A stretch of 64,000 bases of DNA from Pseudomonadota bacterium (GCA_018817515.1 JAHIUD010000093.1:1-64000); one strand, 5' to 3'. Counted from the first letter of the stretch, positions 45,325 to 53,936 are shown. Program-made: numbers and translations. The notes: generated by a model not told the origin, from the letters alone.

Positions 45325-46098
45325 ATGCACGCGCCAAACGCCCTGCCCGTCCCACACCCGGACTTAAGCATCTGCTTCGGCGGGGGCGACTACGCCCAGA
45401 GCGCACGCATGCTGCTCGATTTCTTCATCCGCCACGCGGACCTCAAACCCCACGAGCACCTGCTCGACGTGGGTTGCGGCGCCGGGCGCGCGGCCTGGGG
45501 CCTGGCCGAATACCTGACCCCGGAGGGCCGCTACAGCGGCTTCGACACCTTCCCCATGGGCGTCACGTGGTGCCAGGAGAACCTGTCGCCGCGCCTGCCG
45601 AACTTCGAGTTCCGCACCGTGGACGTGTTCAGCGGCGTATACAACCCCGGCGCAAACGTCAGCGCGGAAGCCTTCCGCTTCCCCTACCCCGACGCCAGCT
45701 TCGACCTCGTGATCCTGGTCTCCGTGTTCACGCACATGCTGCCCGCGGACATGGCCGGATACCTGGCCGAAATAGCGCGCGTGCTCAAGCCCGGCGGGCG
45801 CATGTTCGCCACCTACTATTTCATGAACGACGCGACGCGCGCGCTGCTCGCCAAGGGCCCGAGCAAACCGGACTTCACCAAGCGCTATGGAAACTTCTGG
45901 GTGGCCGATCCGGCCAGCAAGGAGGACGCCGTGGCCTTTGAGGAGTCCCTTGTGCGGGCCATGCTCGCACGCGAGGGCTTGACGCCAGCGAAGCTTGTGC
46001 CCGGACGCTGGTGCGGACGCGACGGCTGCGAGAACGGCCAGGACATGCTCGTGGCCGTAAAGCCCCAGTCCGGGCAGGCACACCAACTCCGAACCTGA
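45325..46098 (+). CDS. Class I SAM-dependent methyltransferase
   Basis: 257 residues from the ATG at 45325, with GGAG six bases upstream. SAM-binding motif I is LLDVGCGAGRAAWGLAEYL, motif II acidic residue is in YSGFDTFPMG, and motif IV is SFDLVILVSVFTHML. IARVLKPGGRMF is motif V. The substrate is not predictable. A C-terminal Cys pair (GRWCGRDGCENG) could bind metal. It is single and divergent from the GGDEF gene. Confidence 0.88.
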   Translation: MHAPNALPVPHPDLSICFGGGDYAQSARMLLDFFIRHADLKPHEHLLDVGCGAGRAAWGLAEYLTPEGRYSGFDTFPMGVTWCQENLSPRLPNFEFRTVDVFSGVYNPGANVSAEAFRFPYPDASFDLVILVSVFTHMLPADMAGYLAEIARVLKPGGRMFATYYFMNDATRALLAKGPSKPDFTKRYGNFWVADPASKEDAVAFEESLVRAMLAREGLTPAKLVPGRWCGRDGCENGQDMLVAVKPQSGQAHQLRT

Positions 46099-46130
46099 CG
46101 ACTCCAGCGCCTGCATGGTGCTGAAAGCGC

Positions 46131-47024
46131 TCAGGGCTCGCGGCTTGCGAGTTGCTGTGCCCGTGCGCAGGCCGTGACCGGGTCAGCGTTGAAAAATCCC
46201 GCCAGCACCGAGACCTCCGTCCCCCGCGCCTGCTCCCCGGCCCTCAGGGCCGCCAGCCACTCGGCTTCGAGCTGCGGCAGGCTGAGCCCGAACACCTCCT
46301 GCCAGGGCCGCCGCAGTTCATGGGACAACCGCTGGAGCCGCAAGATTTTGCCAAGGCCATAGGTCTGATACAGATGGTGGCCAAAGGACCCGGCCTCTGC
46401 GTATGATCGATGCTGCTTGGCCCTGTCCAGAACCATGAGCCTGCCGCCCCCGGCGTCACGCATGCCCCAGGACTCGTGATCCGGCCCCAGTTCACTGAGG
46501 GGGATGTAGACCCCGGTATAGAGCAGCGCCAGCACCCAGTCGTCGCCGCCGTAGCCGCAGCGGGGGAAAGTCAGCGGATTGCCGAGTTGCTCCTCGGCGA
46601 GAATACCCATCATGTTGCGGATGAGCTTGTCCTGTTGGGGAAGCACCGCGCTAGTGAGCTTGTGGGCCAGCATCTGCAGCGGCTTGTCGCAACCGAAGAC
46701 CCGAACCGTGCGGACGCGCTCCGGCCCCCGCCCCTCCCAATAGAACACGCAAGAATAATTGCCCCTGCGCGGCACGTCGAAAACGACCCGTATCTTGCCG
46801 AAACGGCCCACGCCGGAATCAGCGGACCAAAAGGCAACAACGCGCTCCAGCATCCCTTGGGCCTGCTCCGCCAGGAGATTGAGCCGCGCGTCGGACATAT
46901 TTCCAGTGCCATCACTGACCACGAGGTCGCGGGTCTCCACCGCTGTGCTGGCGGCCTGGGCCACACCGGCCAGCAACAACCAAACCGCAAGCATCGACGC
47001 CCCAAGCAGACTTCTGATCACCAT
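46131..47024 (-). CDS. Secreted peptidase-MA-like protein with degenerate active site
   Basis: 297 residues from the ATG at 47024, with GGAGGGGCAGG upstream. A signal peptide (MVIRSLLGASMLAVWLLL, cleavage after AQA near 24) is followed by a domain resembling the peptidase MA family. The start of its helical end is FGHHLYQTYGLGKILRL and the tail is EVFGLSLPQLEAEWLAAL. Where an HExxH zinc motif is expected the sequence is AHKLTSAVL, so hydrolytic activity is doubtful. It overlaps the DUF2784 gene by seven bases and is probably cotranscribed. Confidence 0.7.
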   Translation of the reverse strand: MVIRSLLGASMLAVWLLLAGVAQAASTAVETRDLVVSDGTGNMSDARLNLLAEQAQGMLERVVAFWSADSGVGRFGKIRVVFDVPRRGNYSCVFYWEGRGPERVRTVRVFGCDKPLQMLAHKLTSAVLPQQDKLIRNMMGILAEEQLGNPLTFPRCGYGGDDWVLALLYTGVYIPLSELGPDHESWGMRDAGGGRLMVLDRAKQHRSYAEAGSFGHHLYQTYGLGKILRLQRLSHELRRPWQEVFGLSLPQLEAEWLAALRAGEQARGTEVSVLAGFFNADPVTACARAQQLASREP

Positions 47025-47455
47025 GCCCTGCCCCTCCGTGTCGTGTTGCGCCTCGGCTTCACCACCAGCCACGCCAGAAGCGTCAGCCCCAGCGCCGCCA
47101 CATACAACGCCAGGAACACCCGCTCGTCAAAGTCATAGTAGAGGAATTTGCCCAGCCAGTGGGCGATGAACCCGCCCCGGTACGGCGCGGCATCGGCTGC
47201 GGCCTTGGCAAAGCCGCGCAAGGCGGACTCCACGTCCGTCAGCGGGCAGGTCAGGCCCAAAGCGGACTCCAGCGCCACCACGCCCATGCCCGCCAGATGC
47301 AGGATGCGAAACCGGCGGTTGCGCACAAAGCCCCAGCCCAGCCAGCCCCCCAGCCAGATGACCGCCAGCCCGAGGCCCAAAAACAGCGCCAGCGCCGTGT
47401 GCGCCACCAGCACCACATCCGCCAGAAACAGCAGGGCCTTCACTTGCGTCAGCAT
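47018..47455 (-). CDS. DUF2784 family membrane protein
   Basis: 145 residues with about four membrane segments and the DUF2784 pattern (HTALALFLGLGLAVIWLGG, LTCPLTDVE, and a GFIAHWLGKFLYYDFDE block). GGAGGCAGAG precedes the ATG. Function unknown. It is upstream of the degenerate peptidase-like gene and overlaps it by seven bases. Confidence 0.85.
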   Translation of the reverse strand: MLTQVKALLFLADVVLVAHTALALFLGLGLAVIWLGGWLGWGFVRNRRFRILHLAGMGVVALESALGLTCPLTDVESALRGFAKAAADAAPYRGGFIAHWLGKFLYYDFDERVFLALYVAALGLTLLAWLVVKPRRNTTRRGRAW

Positions 47456-47474
47456 CTCTGCCTCCGGCGGCCAA

Positions 47475-47630
47475 AGGGCCTAAGGCCCTCTGGACTCCCC
47501 CATTTGCCTGCGCCGGTTTGCGCGGCGGTCCCCGTCGTGCAAACCCGCGCCAAATGAGGGGGTCTGGGGGAAATCATTTCCCCCGGCGGGGTGCAGGGGC
47601 AGCGCCCCTGATTCAAGGGGCAGCGCCCCT
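47475..47630. repeat. Cluster of nested palindromes (REP/BIME-like)
   Basis: Within about 155 bases lie AGGGCCT-A-AGGCCCT, a longer imperfect inverted repeat from CCCCCATTTG to CAAATGAGGGGG (47497-47562), a perfect GGGGGAAAT-C-ATTTCCCCC, and two copies of AGGGGCAGCGCCCCT. It sits between DUF2784 and the NYN gene. The layered palindromes look like an extragenic palindromic element that may recur in the genome. Confidence 0.7.
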
Positions 47631-47641
47631 GGTGTATAGGG

Positions 47642-48439
47642 CTACCCTGCCCCGTTCATGCCCTTGTTGCGGTGGTCCAGGTGCACAAGGTCTTTTTCGA
47701 AGATGCGCAGCACGAAGTCCGCATGGGTCTTGAGCCTGGAGGAGAACGCCCGGCCGCGCGTATCGGCCGCGCCGCCGCCCACGAACTCCACGGCGGCGAT
47801 ATGCTTGCCGCGCTCCTTCAGGTGCCGGATGGACGGAATGGCGTCGGCGTCGCCGGTGAGCACCACGGCCACGTCGTAGTTGTCCTGGAGCGCCACCATG
47901 TCCACGGCCAGGGCGGTGTCCAGGCCTTTTTCCTCCACCCACTTGTGCAGGAAGTTGACCTTCCAGTGCCCGGCCTCGCGGATGTCGATGAGGTCGGAAG
48001 AGGAGCGCACCCCGGCGTAGAACCGGCGCATGCCGTCGATGGCGCGGAGCTTGGCGTGGTACCAGTCGCGGAAGTCGGCATAGCAGGCCTGCCAAGCCTC
48101 CTCCTCCAGATCCGCCTCGGCCAGTTGCGGCTGGCTCATGGACACGCGCGTGAGCCACAGGGCGCGGATCTCGGCATCGCGCACAAAGGCCTGGCGCAGC
48201 GCCGCGCGCGACTGCGGGTTCTGCAGATCCCAGTCGTCGATGCCGCCCACGGCGTACCAGTACACGCGCCGAAGCTGCGCCTGTGCCGGGGCGTCCTGCA
48301 GGGTCACCTCATGCCAGGTGCTCACGGCCTCGCGGTAGATATGCGCGTAAAGTTGCGAGTAGTTGTTGATCTCCAGGTTCATGGTGCGCAGCGAACCGTA
48401 GAGGTTCGAGCCGTCGACGAAGAATGCGAAGCGTTGCAT
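47642..48439 (-). CDS. NYN-domain (LabA-like PIN-fold) protein
   Basis: 265 residues of the NYN/LabA family, predicted PIN-fold RNases. The first acidic residue is in FAFFVDGSNLYGSLR, and the second cluster is in VDMVALQDNYDVAVVLTGDADAIPSI. The metal acidic residues are kept. A GGAG site precedes the ATG. It lies downstream of the AsmA-like gene on the same strand. RNA processing or decay is the likely role. Confidence 0.88.
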   Translation of the reverse strand: MQRFAFFVDGSNLYGSLRTMNLEINNYSQLYAHIYREAVSTWHEVTLQDAPAQAQLRRVYWYAVGGIDDWDLQNPQSRAALRQAFVRDAEIRALWLTRVSMSQPQLAEADLEEEAWQACYADFRDWYHAKLRAIDGMRRFYAGVRSSSDLIDIREAGHWKVNFLHKWVEEKGLDTALAVDMVALQDNYDVAVVLTGDADAIPSIRHLKERGKHIAAVEFVGGGAADTRGRAFSSRLKTHADFVLRIFEKDLVHLDHRNKGMNGAG

Positions 48440-48466
48440 GGATACTCCAGTTTATAGGGATATATT

Positions 48467-50617
48467 TTAAAACAGATTCTTGACCCCTTCAAGCAGGCCG
48501 CCGGACTTCTTTCCGTCCTTGCCCTTCTTGCCGGTGAGGACATTGCCCACGCCCTGCACCACGCCGCCCACGGCGTTGATGGCGCCCTTGCCCAGCGCGC
48601 GCAGGTAGTCCGTGCCGTAGGAGGGGTTGTCGTAGGGCCCGGTGACGCGGATGGGCACCACCAGCCCGAAGATGCCGGAGCTGCCGCCCTGGCCTTCGGT
48701 GCTCGGCACCACGCGCGCCTGCACGGTGTAGTCCACTTCCTTGTTGTTCAGGTTCACCGTGCCCGTGCCCCCGGCGCGCAGGAACGGAGCCTTCACGTCC
48801 AGGTCGTTGATGGCCACCACGCCGCCATTGATGACAGCGGTGCCGGTGATGCTGCCGAATTTGGTGGACTTCTCCGTTCCGGCCTCGATGCCGGTGGTGG
48901 CCTGCTTGGCCTTTTGCGCCACCTCGGTGACGGAGCCGAGCAGGTTCACGCCGGGGAACACGCCGTCCTTGATGGCGAAGGTGGCCCGGCCCAGCAGCGT
49001 GCTCTTGAGCGCCGGGACGCTGTTGCCGTGGCAGACCAGCGGCGAGGGCGTGTCGAGGAACAGGGTGCCCGCCAGCCCGCTGGGCTTGTTGTTCAGGTCC
49101 GTGAACAGCGGCCTGGCCTGGAGGGAATCCACCGCCAGGTGCAGCGTGACGATGGGCTGCGCGCTCTGGACGTCCAGGCGCAGGGTGCCCTTGAGGGTGC
49201 CGTCGTAGAGCCGCGCATCCACCTGGCCCACCTCCAGCACGCCGTTCTGGGCGCTCATGGGCACCTTGAGCGAGGCAAAACGCAGCCCCTTGATCTTGAA
49301 GCGCTCGGCGGAAAGCTGGCCGTCCAGGCTTAGGGTCCGCAGGGTCTCCACCGGGAACAGCTCGTCCTTCTTGGGCAGGCCCGTGGCCGGGTCGATTGCG
49401 GTCTCCTTCGCGGATTCCTGGGCGGCCTCGCCGTCCTTCCTGGCGGGCAGGAAGCGGTCGGCGTCCAGGCCCTCGATGCGCACGTTGAAGTTCACCGACT
49501 TCTTCTCGATGCCGGTGAGGCGCAGGCGACCCTCCACCCGGGCCTCGTCCAGGCTGGCCTTGAACACCGGGATCTCGGTGTAGCCGCGGCCATGCTTGAA
49601 CTCCACCGAGCCGCTGATGTGCTGGTAGGCGCCAGAGTCCGCCGTGTCCGGGGACTTGCCCGTCAGCGCGGCGGAGAGCTCCCGGCCGTTGAAGTCGGCT
49701 ATCTCGATGCGGCCCTTGGTGTCTGGTCCGGCGCTCAGGTTCGAGGTCAGGAACTGGCCCGTGCCCGTGGCCCCATAGGCGCCGAAGGTCAGCCCGCTGC
49801 CCTCGGCGGTCTGCCTCTCCATGTCGAGCTTAAGCTCCGCCAGGCCGAGGGAGAATTCGCCCCTGCCGCCTGGCACGCCCTTGCCCGTGGCCGAGGCCTG
49901 GGCCGAAAGATTGGTCAGGAGGTGCCGCTGGCCCGAGAGATTCAGGGTGGCCGTGCCCGAGACCTTCATGGCGGCCTTGAACTCCGGCGCCAGGGACTCC
50001 ATGCTCCAGTGCGCCTCGAAATTAAAGGGCCTGCCTGGCCGGATGGCCTGCACCTCCACGCTCATGTTGCTGACGGCGTAGCGCTTGCCCGCCTGGCGGT
50101 CCTCCCAGAAAATCTCCGCGTCCTTGATGAGCACGCCGTCCAGGGTCAGGTCGGTGAGGGTGGCGGGACCGGAATCGGCGGGCTTCTGCGTGTCAGCCTT
50201 TTGCCCGTCCGCGTTCTCATCCGCCGGTCCGGTGAAGTCGGCCCAGCTGGCGCGGCCCTGCTCGTCGCGCACCATGTGCAGCTCCAGACCCTCCAGGGAC
50301 ACCCTGCCCACCTCGATGCGGCGGGCCAAAAGCGGCAGGATCTTGATGCTGACGCTGGCCGCGCTGATGCGCGTGAAGGGCTTGTCGCCGAAGCCCGGAG
50401 GATTGCTCAGGCTCACGCCGCCGGTCTGCACGCCCAGGCGCGGGAAAAACGACAGCTTCACGTCGCCGTCGAAAACCAGCTCGCGGCCCGTGCGCTCCTT
50501 CACCAGCCGGGTGATGTCGCCCTTGTACTTGTTGGGGTCGACCATGACTGCCAGAAGCACGGCGGCGACGACGAAAAGGGCAACGACAATGCCGCCGATG
50601 ATGACCAGGTAGCGCAT
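48467..50617 (-). CDS. AsmA family outer-membrane biogenesis protein
   Basis: 716 residues. An N-terminal membrane segment (residues 1-23, YLVIIGGIVVALFVVAAVLL) is followed by a long beta-rich periplasmic body of AsmA type, beginning KYKGDITRLVKERTGREL. The C-terminal AsmA2-like half contains GIFGLVVPIRVTGPYDNPSYG. Related proteins move phospholipid between the membranes. GGAGGGCCC precedes the ATG. It lies between MerR and the NYN gene on the same strand. Confidence 0.9.
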   Translation of the reverse strand: MRYLVIIGGIVVALFVVAAVLLAVMVDPNKYKGDITRLVKERTGRELVFDGDVKLSFFPRLGVQTGGVSLSNPPGFGDKPFTRISAASVSIKILPLLARRIEVGRVSLEGLELHMVRDEQGRASWADFTGPADENADGQKADTQKPADSGPATLTDLTLDGVLIKDAEIFWEDRQAGKRYAVSNMSVEVQAIRPGRPFNFEAHWSMESLAPEFKAAMKVSGTATLNLSGQRHLLTNLSAQASATGKGVPGGRGEFSLGLAELKLDMERQTAEGSGLTFGAYGATGTGQFLTSNLSAGPDTKGRIEIADFNGRELSAALTGKSPDTADSGAYQHISGSVEFKHGRGYTEIPVFKASLDEARVEGRLRLTGIEKKSVNFNVRIEGLDADRFLPARKDGEAAQESAKETAIDPATGLPKKDELFPVETLRTLSLDGQLSAERFKIKGLRFASLKVPMSAQNGVLEVGQVDARLYDGTLKGTLRLDVQSAQPIVTLHLAVDSLQARPLFTDLNNKPSGLAGTLFLDTPSPLVCHGNSVPALKSTLLGRATFAIKDGVFPGVNLLGSVTEVAQKAKQATTGIEAGTEKSTKFGSITGTAVINGGVVAINDLDVKAPFLRAGGTGTVNLNNKEVDYTVQARVVPSTEGQGGSSGIFGLVVPIRVTGPYDNPSYGTDYLRALGKGAINAVGGVVQGVGNVLTGKKGKDGKKSGGLLEGVKNLF

Positions 50618-50648
50618 GGGCCCTCCAGTAGGCTGAGGTGGCCGGGCG

Positions 50649-51125
50649 TCAGCCGCCCAGGAGATCGCGGATGTTCAGGAGTTCGCTGCGGATCTCACGC
50701 AGGGTTGCCCGCAGGGTCTCGGCCTGGGGCCCAGACTCTGGCTCGGCCTCGCCGCCTGCCGGACCAGAGGCGCTGGCCGCCGCCACGGTCTTGGCCGCGA
50801 TGACGCTGGTGTAGGCGATGGCCGAGTCCTCCGGGCTTGCCGGGGCCGGGCTGGCGATCTGCGCGCGCACAACCTTGCCGTGCAACTGGCCGAGGCGTTT
50901 TTTCGCGCCCTCGATGGTCAGGCCCTCGTCGTAGAGCAGGCGCTTGATCTCGCGCACGGTGTCGACGTTCTGCTCGCTGTAGGCGCGCTGCCCGGCAGGG
51001 GTGCGGATGGGCACGAGCACGTCCCTGAACTCGCTCTCCCAAAAACGCAGGACAAAGGGCTTCACGTCGAGCAGCTTGGCAGCCTGCCCGATTTTATACG
51101 TTTTGCCTCGAATGCCTGTCTCCAT
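50649..51125 (-). CDS. MerR-family transcriptional regulator
   Basis: 158 residues with an N-terminal MerR winged helix (YKIGQAAKLLDVKPFVLRFWE, then PAGQRAYSEQNVDTV). The C-terminal effector part is an Ala/Pro-rich stretch followed by a short helix. No cysteine cluster for metals is visible. The ribosome site is poor. It is directly upstream of the AsmA-like gene (31 bases), so it may regulate it. Confidence 0.9.
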   Translation of the reverse strand: METGIRGKTYKIGQAAKLLDVKPFVLRFWESEFRDVLVPIRTPAGQRAYSEQNVDTVREIKRLLYDEGLTIEGAKKRLGQLHGKVVRAQIASPAPASPEDSAIAYTSVIAAKTVAAASASGPAGGEAEPESGPQAETLRATLREIRSELLNIRDLLGG

Positions 51126-51192
51126 TCTTAAAGCTATAGCAGAGGTTTTTCGCGGGGGGAAGGGGCATTATCCCCGGCAGGTACGGCCCGCC

Positions 51193-51792
51193 TCAATCCT
51201 CATCCTTGGGCCGCACATCGTCAAAGCGCTTGCGCACATCGTCCAAACCCTGGCGGTAGGCCTCGGCGTCGCCGTAGGGGAAGAACTGGCGGTAGCGGCT
51301 GTGCGTGGGCTTCACGGGCCGGGCGTGGCGGATGGGGCACCAGTACTGCTCGGTGCGGGCGGCCACCTCGCGCACGTAGCCCATGATGCCGTTGAAATAC
51401 GCGCAGTAGGTGCAGTTCAGCTTCTCGATGAAGTTCAGGTAAGGCAGGGAGTGGCGGTCAAAGACGATGTACTCCCGGCGCTTGACGAAGGGGATGCCGT
51501 ACACCGGGAAGCAGATGAGCTGGTACAGGCCGATGGCCGCGTCCAGGATGAGCATGGGGATGAGCGCGGACCAGATGAGCGGGATGGTCAAGACGATCAT
51601 GAAGCCGGAGTCGTAGACGTAGTTGAACCAACGCCTGACCAGGAGTTTCTGGCGCTTCTTGACCTCGGCGTTGAAGCGCACCTTCTTGTCCTGGATGGTG
51701 TAGCGCAGGCGGGGCTCGATGGTGCGCAGCTCGTCGCGCAGCTCCTTTTCCAGCGCCTCGATCTTGTTCAGGATGTCGTCGACTCTGCTCAT
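51193..51792 (-). CDS. Membrane protein of unknown function with coiled-coil start
   Basis: 199 residues. A charged coiled-coil N-terminus (DILNKIEALEKELRDEL) is followed by one or two membrane segments (about 65-95, SGFMIVLTIPLIWSALIPML) and a soluble Cys-containing region (KLNCTYCAYFNGIMGY, later EQYWCPIRHARP) that could bind metal. Composition matches the GC-rich core. It is divergent from the AT-rich cyclase-like gene, separated by 166 bases. I do not recognise a family. Confidence 0.7.
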   Translation of the reverse strand: MSRVDDILNKIEALEKELRDELRTIEPRLRYTIQDKKVRFNAEVKKRQKLLVRRWFNYVYDSGFMIVLTIPLIWSALIPMLILDAAIGLYQLICFPVYGIPFVKRREYIVFDRHSLPYLNFIEKLNCTYCAYFNGIMGYVREVAARTEQYWCPIRHARPVKPTHSRYRQFFPYGDAEAYRQGLDDVRKRFDDVRPKDED

Positions 51793-51892
51793 GCTCCGCC
51801 TCGGGGGGTTGGGGGGGGGTCAGGCGGCGGGTTGCCGTAGGGCAGAGGGTAACAGGGGGCGGGGGCGGGGGGAAGGGCAAACCGCACCCTCG

Positions 51893-51919
51893 TTGACAGC
51901 CTCTAATGCCTAATACTAA
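51893..51919 (+). promoter_or_regulatory. Candidate promoter before the cyclase-like gene
   Basis: TTGACA is followed after 15 bases by TACTAA, with TAATAC overlapping it. The 35-box is perfect but the spacer is short, so this is tentative. Confidence 0.3.
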
Positions 51920-51958
51920 CGTCACCAATAACTTTCTTTACACACGGAGCAACACCCA

Positions 51959-52912
51959 ATGGTCGACCTCATTGAAGATGACAAAAGTAGTAGCCACACT
52001 GCTGGCAATCCATATCTGGACGTCAGCGGTGACCCAAAATTGCGGCGATCCGTTGTTTGCTATGCAGACATACTTGGCTTTTCAAATTTAACAACCCAGG
52101 CAATAGCCAACGGCACAGCCAATATTTTTCTTACTCGTATCAGAAATGCGCTAACTGAAGCATATGCAAGGGTAAGAGAGCAAGCGAAAAGTTTTTTACA
52201 CAAAGACTCCTTTTGCATGAAAGTATTCACTGACAACATAGTTATAGGCTATCCATTTTTTGATTTTGAACATGAACATGGAGAGATTGAACTAGGAAAT
52301 ACGATGAAAATCTTATCTGAGTTCCAAACGACACTTGCAATGGAGGGTTTTCTAATCAGAGGAGGCATTACTTGTGGTGAAATCTACATGGATGACGATA
52401 TTGTTTTTGGAAATGGCTTGCTTGAAGCTCATTCATTAGACAAGAGTGGGGGCCCCCCAAGAATTGTGATGTCAGCCTCTGCCATCAAACTTGCCCGAAT
52501 TCACTTTGGTTTTTATGCTGATCATACAGATACGCTGCAAAATAACCTTATATATAAAGACTCAGATTGTTCGTATTTTGTAAACTACCTAGACGAAGCA
52601 TTTAAATATTTCCCTGATGCTGGAATATTCCATGAGGTATTAGACAAGCATAGGCGTACAATTGAATCCGGGCTGAAAATTTACGCTCCATTCCCTCAGA
52701 TACAAGCAAAATTTCAATGGGCCGCATCTTATCACAACTATGTCTGCGGATCATTTTTCAATGCCTATGACGAACTGGATGATTCCGACATTCTGGATGA
52801 AGAACAGTATGCTAGCAGACTTGATGCTAGGTCTGTTTCAAAGCATCTTATCAATCTCGACGATTTTGCAGTTCATCCAACCCGAAATGATTTGACTCCA
52901 TTACGCAGGTAA
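51959..52912 (+). CDS. Class III nucleotide cyclase-like protein, AT-rich islet (Pycsar-type candidate)
   Basis: 317 residues with the order of motifs of a class III cyclase catalytic domain. CYADILGFSNL (34-44) and KVFTDNIVIGY (88-98) hold the two metal-binding Asp positions (37 and 92). RGGITCGEIYMDDDIVFGNGLLEAHSLD (134-161) gives the nucleotide-binding and dimer-active-site stretch, and PPRIVMS follows. No membrane segment or sensor domain is fused. This DILGF-type arrangement is seen in stand-alone bacterial cyclases, including those of Pycsar defence systems. The C-terminal 130 residues are unassigned. Base composition is strikingly AT-rich compared with both flanks. It is preceded by GGAG and followed by a hairpin. 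No effector gene is adjacent. Confidence 0.75.
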   Translation: MVDLIEDDKSSSHTAGNPYLDVSGDPKLRRSVVCYADILGFSNLTTQAIANGTANIFLTRIRNALTEAYARVREQAKSFLHKDSFCMKVFTDNIVIGYPFFDFEHEHGEIELGNTMKILSEFQTTLAMEGFLIRGGITCGEIYMDDDIVFGNGLLEAHSLDKSGGPPRIVMSASAIKLARIHFGFYADHTDTLQNNLIYKDSDCSYFVNYLDEAFKYFPDAGIFHEVLDKHRRTIESGLKIYAPFPQIQAKFQWAASYHNYVCGSFFNAYDELDDSDILDEEQYASRLDARSVSKHLINLDDFAVHPTRNDLTPLRR

Positions 52913-52952
52913 CTTTACAGAGAATGACAACGAGTTGTTGAGTGACATAAAG

Positions 52953-52980
52953 GGGGAGCCCTCAGCGGCTCCCCTTCTCC
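52953..52980. terminator. Hairpin after the cyclase-like gene
   Basis: GGGGAGCC and GGCTCCCC flank a six-base loop and are followed by TTCTCCTCC. It lies 40 bases after the stop and would separate this gene from mscS. Confidence 0.65.
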
Positions 52981-53082
52981 TCCCCTTCCCCTTCCCTCTC
53001 CTCCCCCCCGCCCAAGGCTGGACATTCCGCCCAAATCTGACCTAACATTTCCAGCATCTTGCACCCCAAGGAGGAGACGCCC

Positions 53083-53910
53083 ATGGACCCAGCGCTGCAA
53101 TCAATCGACCAGGTGCGGGCCTCGGCCCTGGACATGGCCGTCCGCTTCGGCCCCAAGCTCCTCGTCGCACTCGTCATCATCGCCTTCGGCTACATGGTCG
53201 GCCGCTGGGTGGGCCGCTTTCTGGACAGCCTGCTCTTGCGCCTGAACCTCGAAGCCCCGGTGCGCTCGCTCCTGGTGCGCGCCACCCGCGTCCTTGTTGT
53301 CGGCATGTTCGTCATCATGGCCCTGCAAAACCTCGGCGTGGAGCTGCTGCCCCTGGTTGCCGGCCTCGGCGTGGCCGGCGCGGGCGTGGCCCTGGCCATG
53401 CAGGGCATCCTCGGCAATGTGGCCGCCGGGCTGACCATCATCTTCACGCGGCCCTTCCACGTGGGCGACTACATCTCCATCGCCAACGAAGAAGGCGAAA
53501 TCCTCGACATCAGCCTGTTCAGCACCACGCTGGGCCACACGGACCGCTCCATGGTGGTCATCCCCAACCGCAAGATCGTCGGCGAAATCCTCCACAACTG
53601 CGGCAAGATGCGCCAGCTCAACCTCGCGGTGGACGTGGCCTACGGCACGGATGTCTCCCTGGCCCTGGGCATTGTGGACGAGATACTGCGCGCCAACCCC
53701 CGCGTGCTCCAGGACCCGGCCCCGGTGCTGGGGGTGTCGCGCCTGGCCGACTCCGGCGTCACCCTGCGCGTGTCCCCGTGGGTCAGCGTGCCCGACTATG
53801 TCGACGCCACCGGCGAACTCAACCGCTCGCTGCTGGAGACCTTCCGGGCGCGCGGCATCGCCATCCCCTTCCCCCAGCGCGAGGTCAGGATGCTCGACGC
53901 CAACGCCTGA
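53083..53910 (+). CDS. MscS-family mechanosensitive ion channel
   Basis: 275 residues from the ATG at 53083, with AAGGAGGAG upstream. Three membrane segments lead to the pore helix (AGLGVAGAGVALAMQGILGNVAAG) and the beta domain motif FTRPFHVGDYISI, with VVIPNRKIVGE in the cytoplasmic vestibule. It is a minimal E. coli MscS-like channel that relieves osmotic pressure. Composition matches the GC-rich core, so it is probably not part of the AT-rich islet. Confidence 0.93.
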   Translation: MDPALQSIDQVRASALDMAVRFGPKLLVALVIIAFGYMVGRWVGRFLDSLLLRLNLEAPVRSLLVRATRVLVVGMFVIMALQNLGVELLPLVAGLGVAGAGVALAMQGILGNVAAGLTIIFTRPFHVGDYISIANEEGEILDISLFSTTLGHTDRSMVVIPNRKIVGEILHNCGKMRQLNLAVDVAYGTDVSLALGIVDEILRANPRVLQDPAPVLGVSRLADSGVTLRVSPWVSVPDYVDATGELNRSLLETFRARGIAIPFPQREVRMLDANA

Positions 53911-53936
53911 GGCCAGCCCAGCCGCCAGCCACGAAA

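Noticed and set aside
51906-52091. 61-residue ORF overlapping the cyclase start as an antitoxin-like partner
   Set aside because: No ribosome site and it reads through the cyclase gene in another frame, so chance is more likely.
51959-52912. GGDEF or polymerase-like annotation for the AT-rich gene
   Set aside because: No GGDEF motif. The DILGF plus FTDN motif pair and the late RGGITCGEIY block fit a class III cyclase better.
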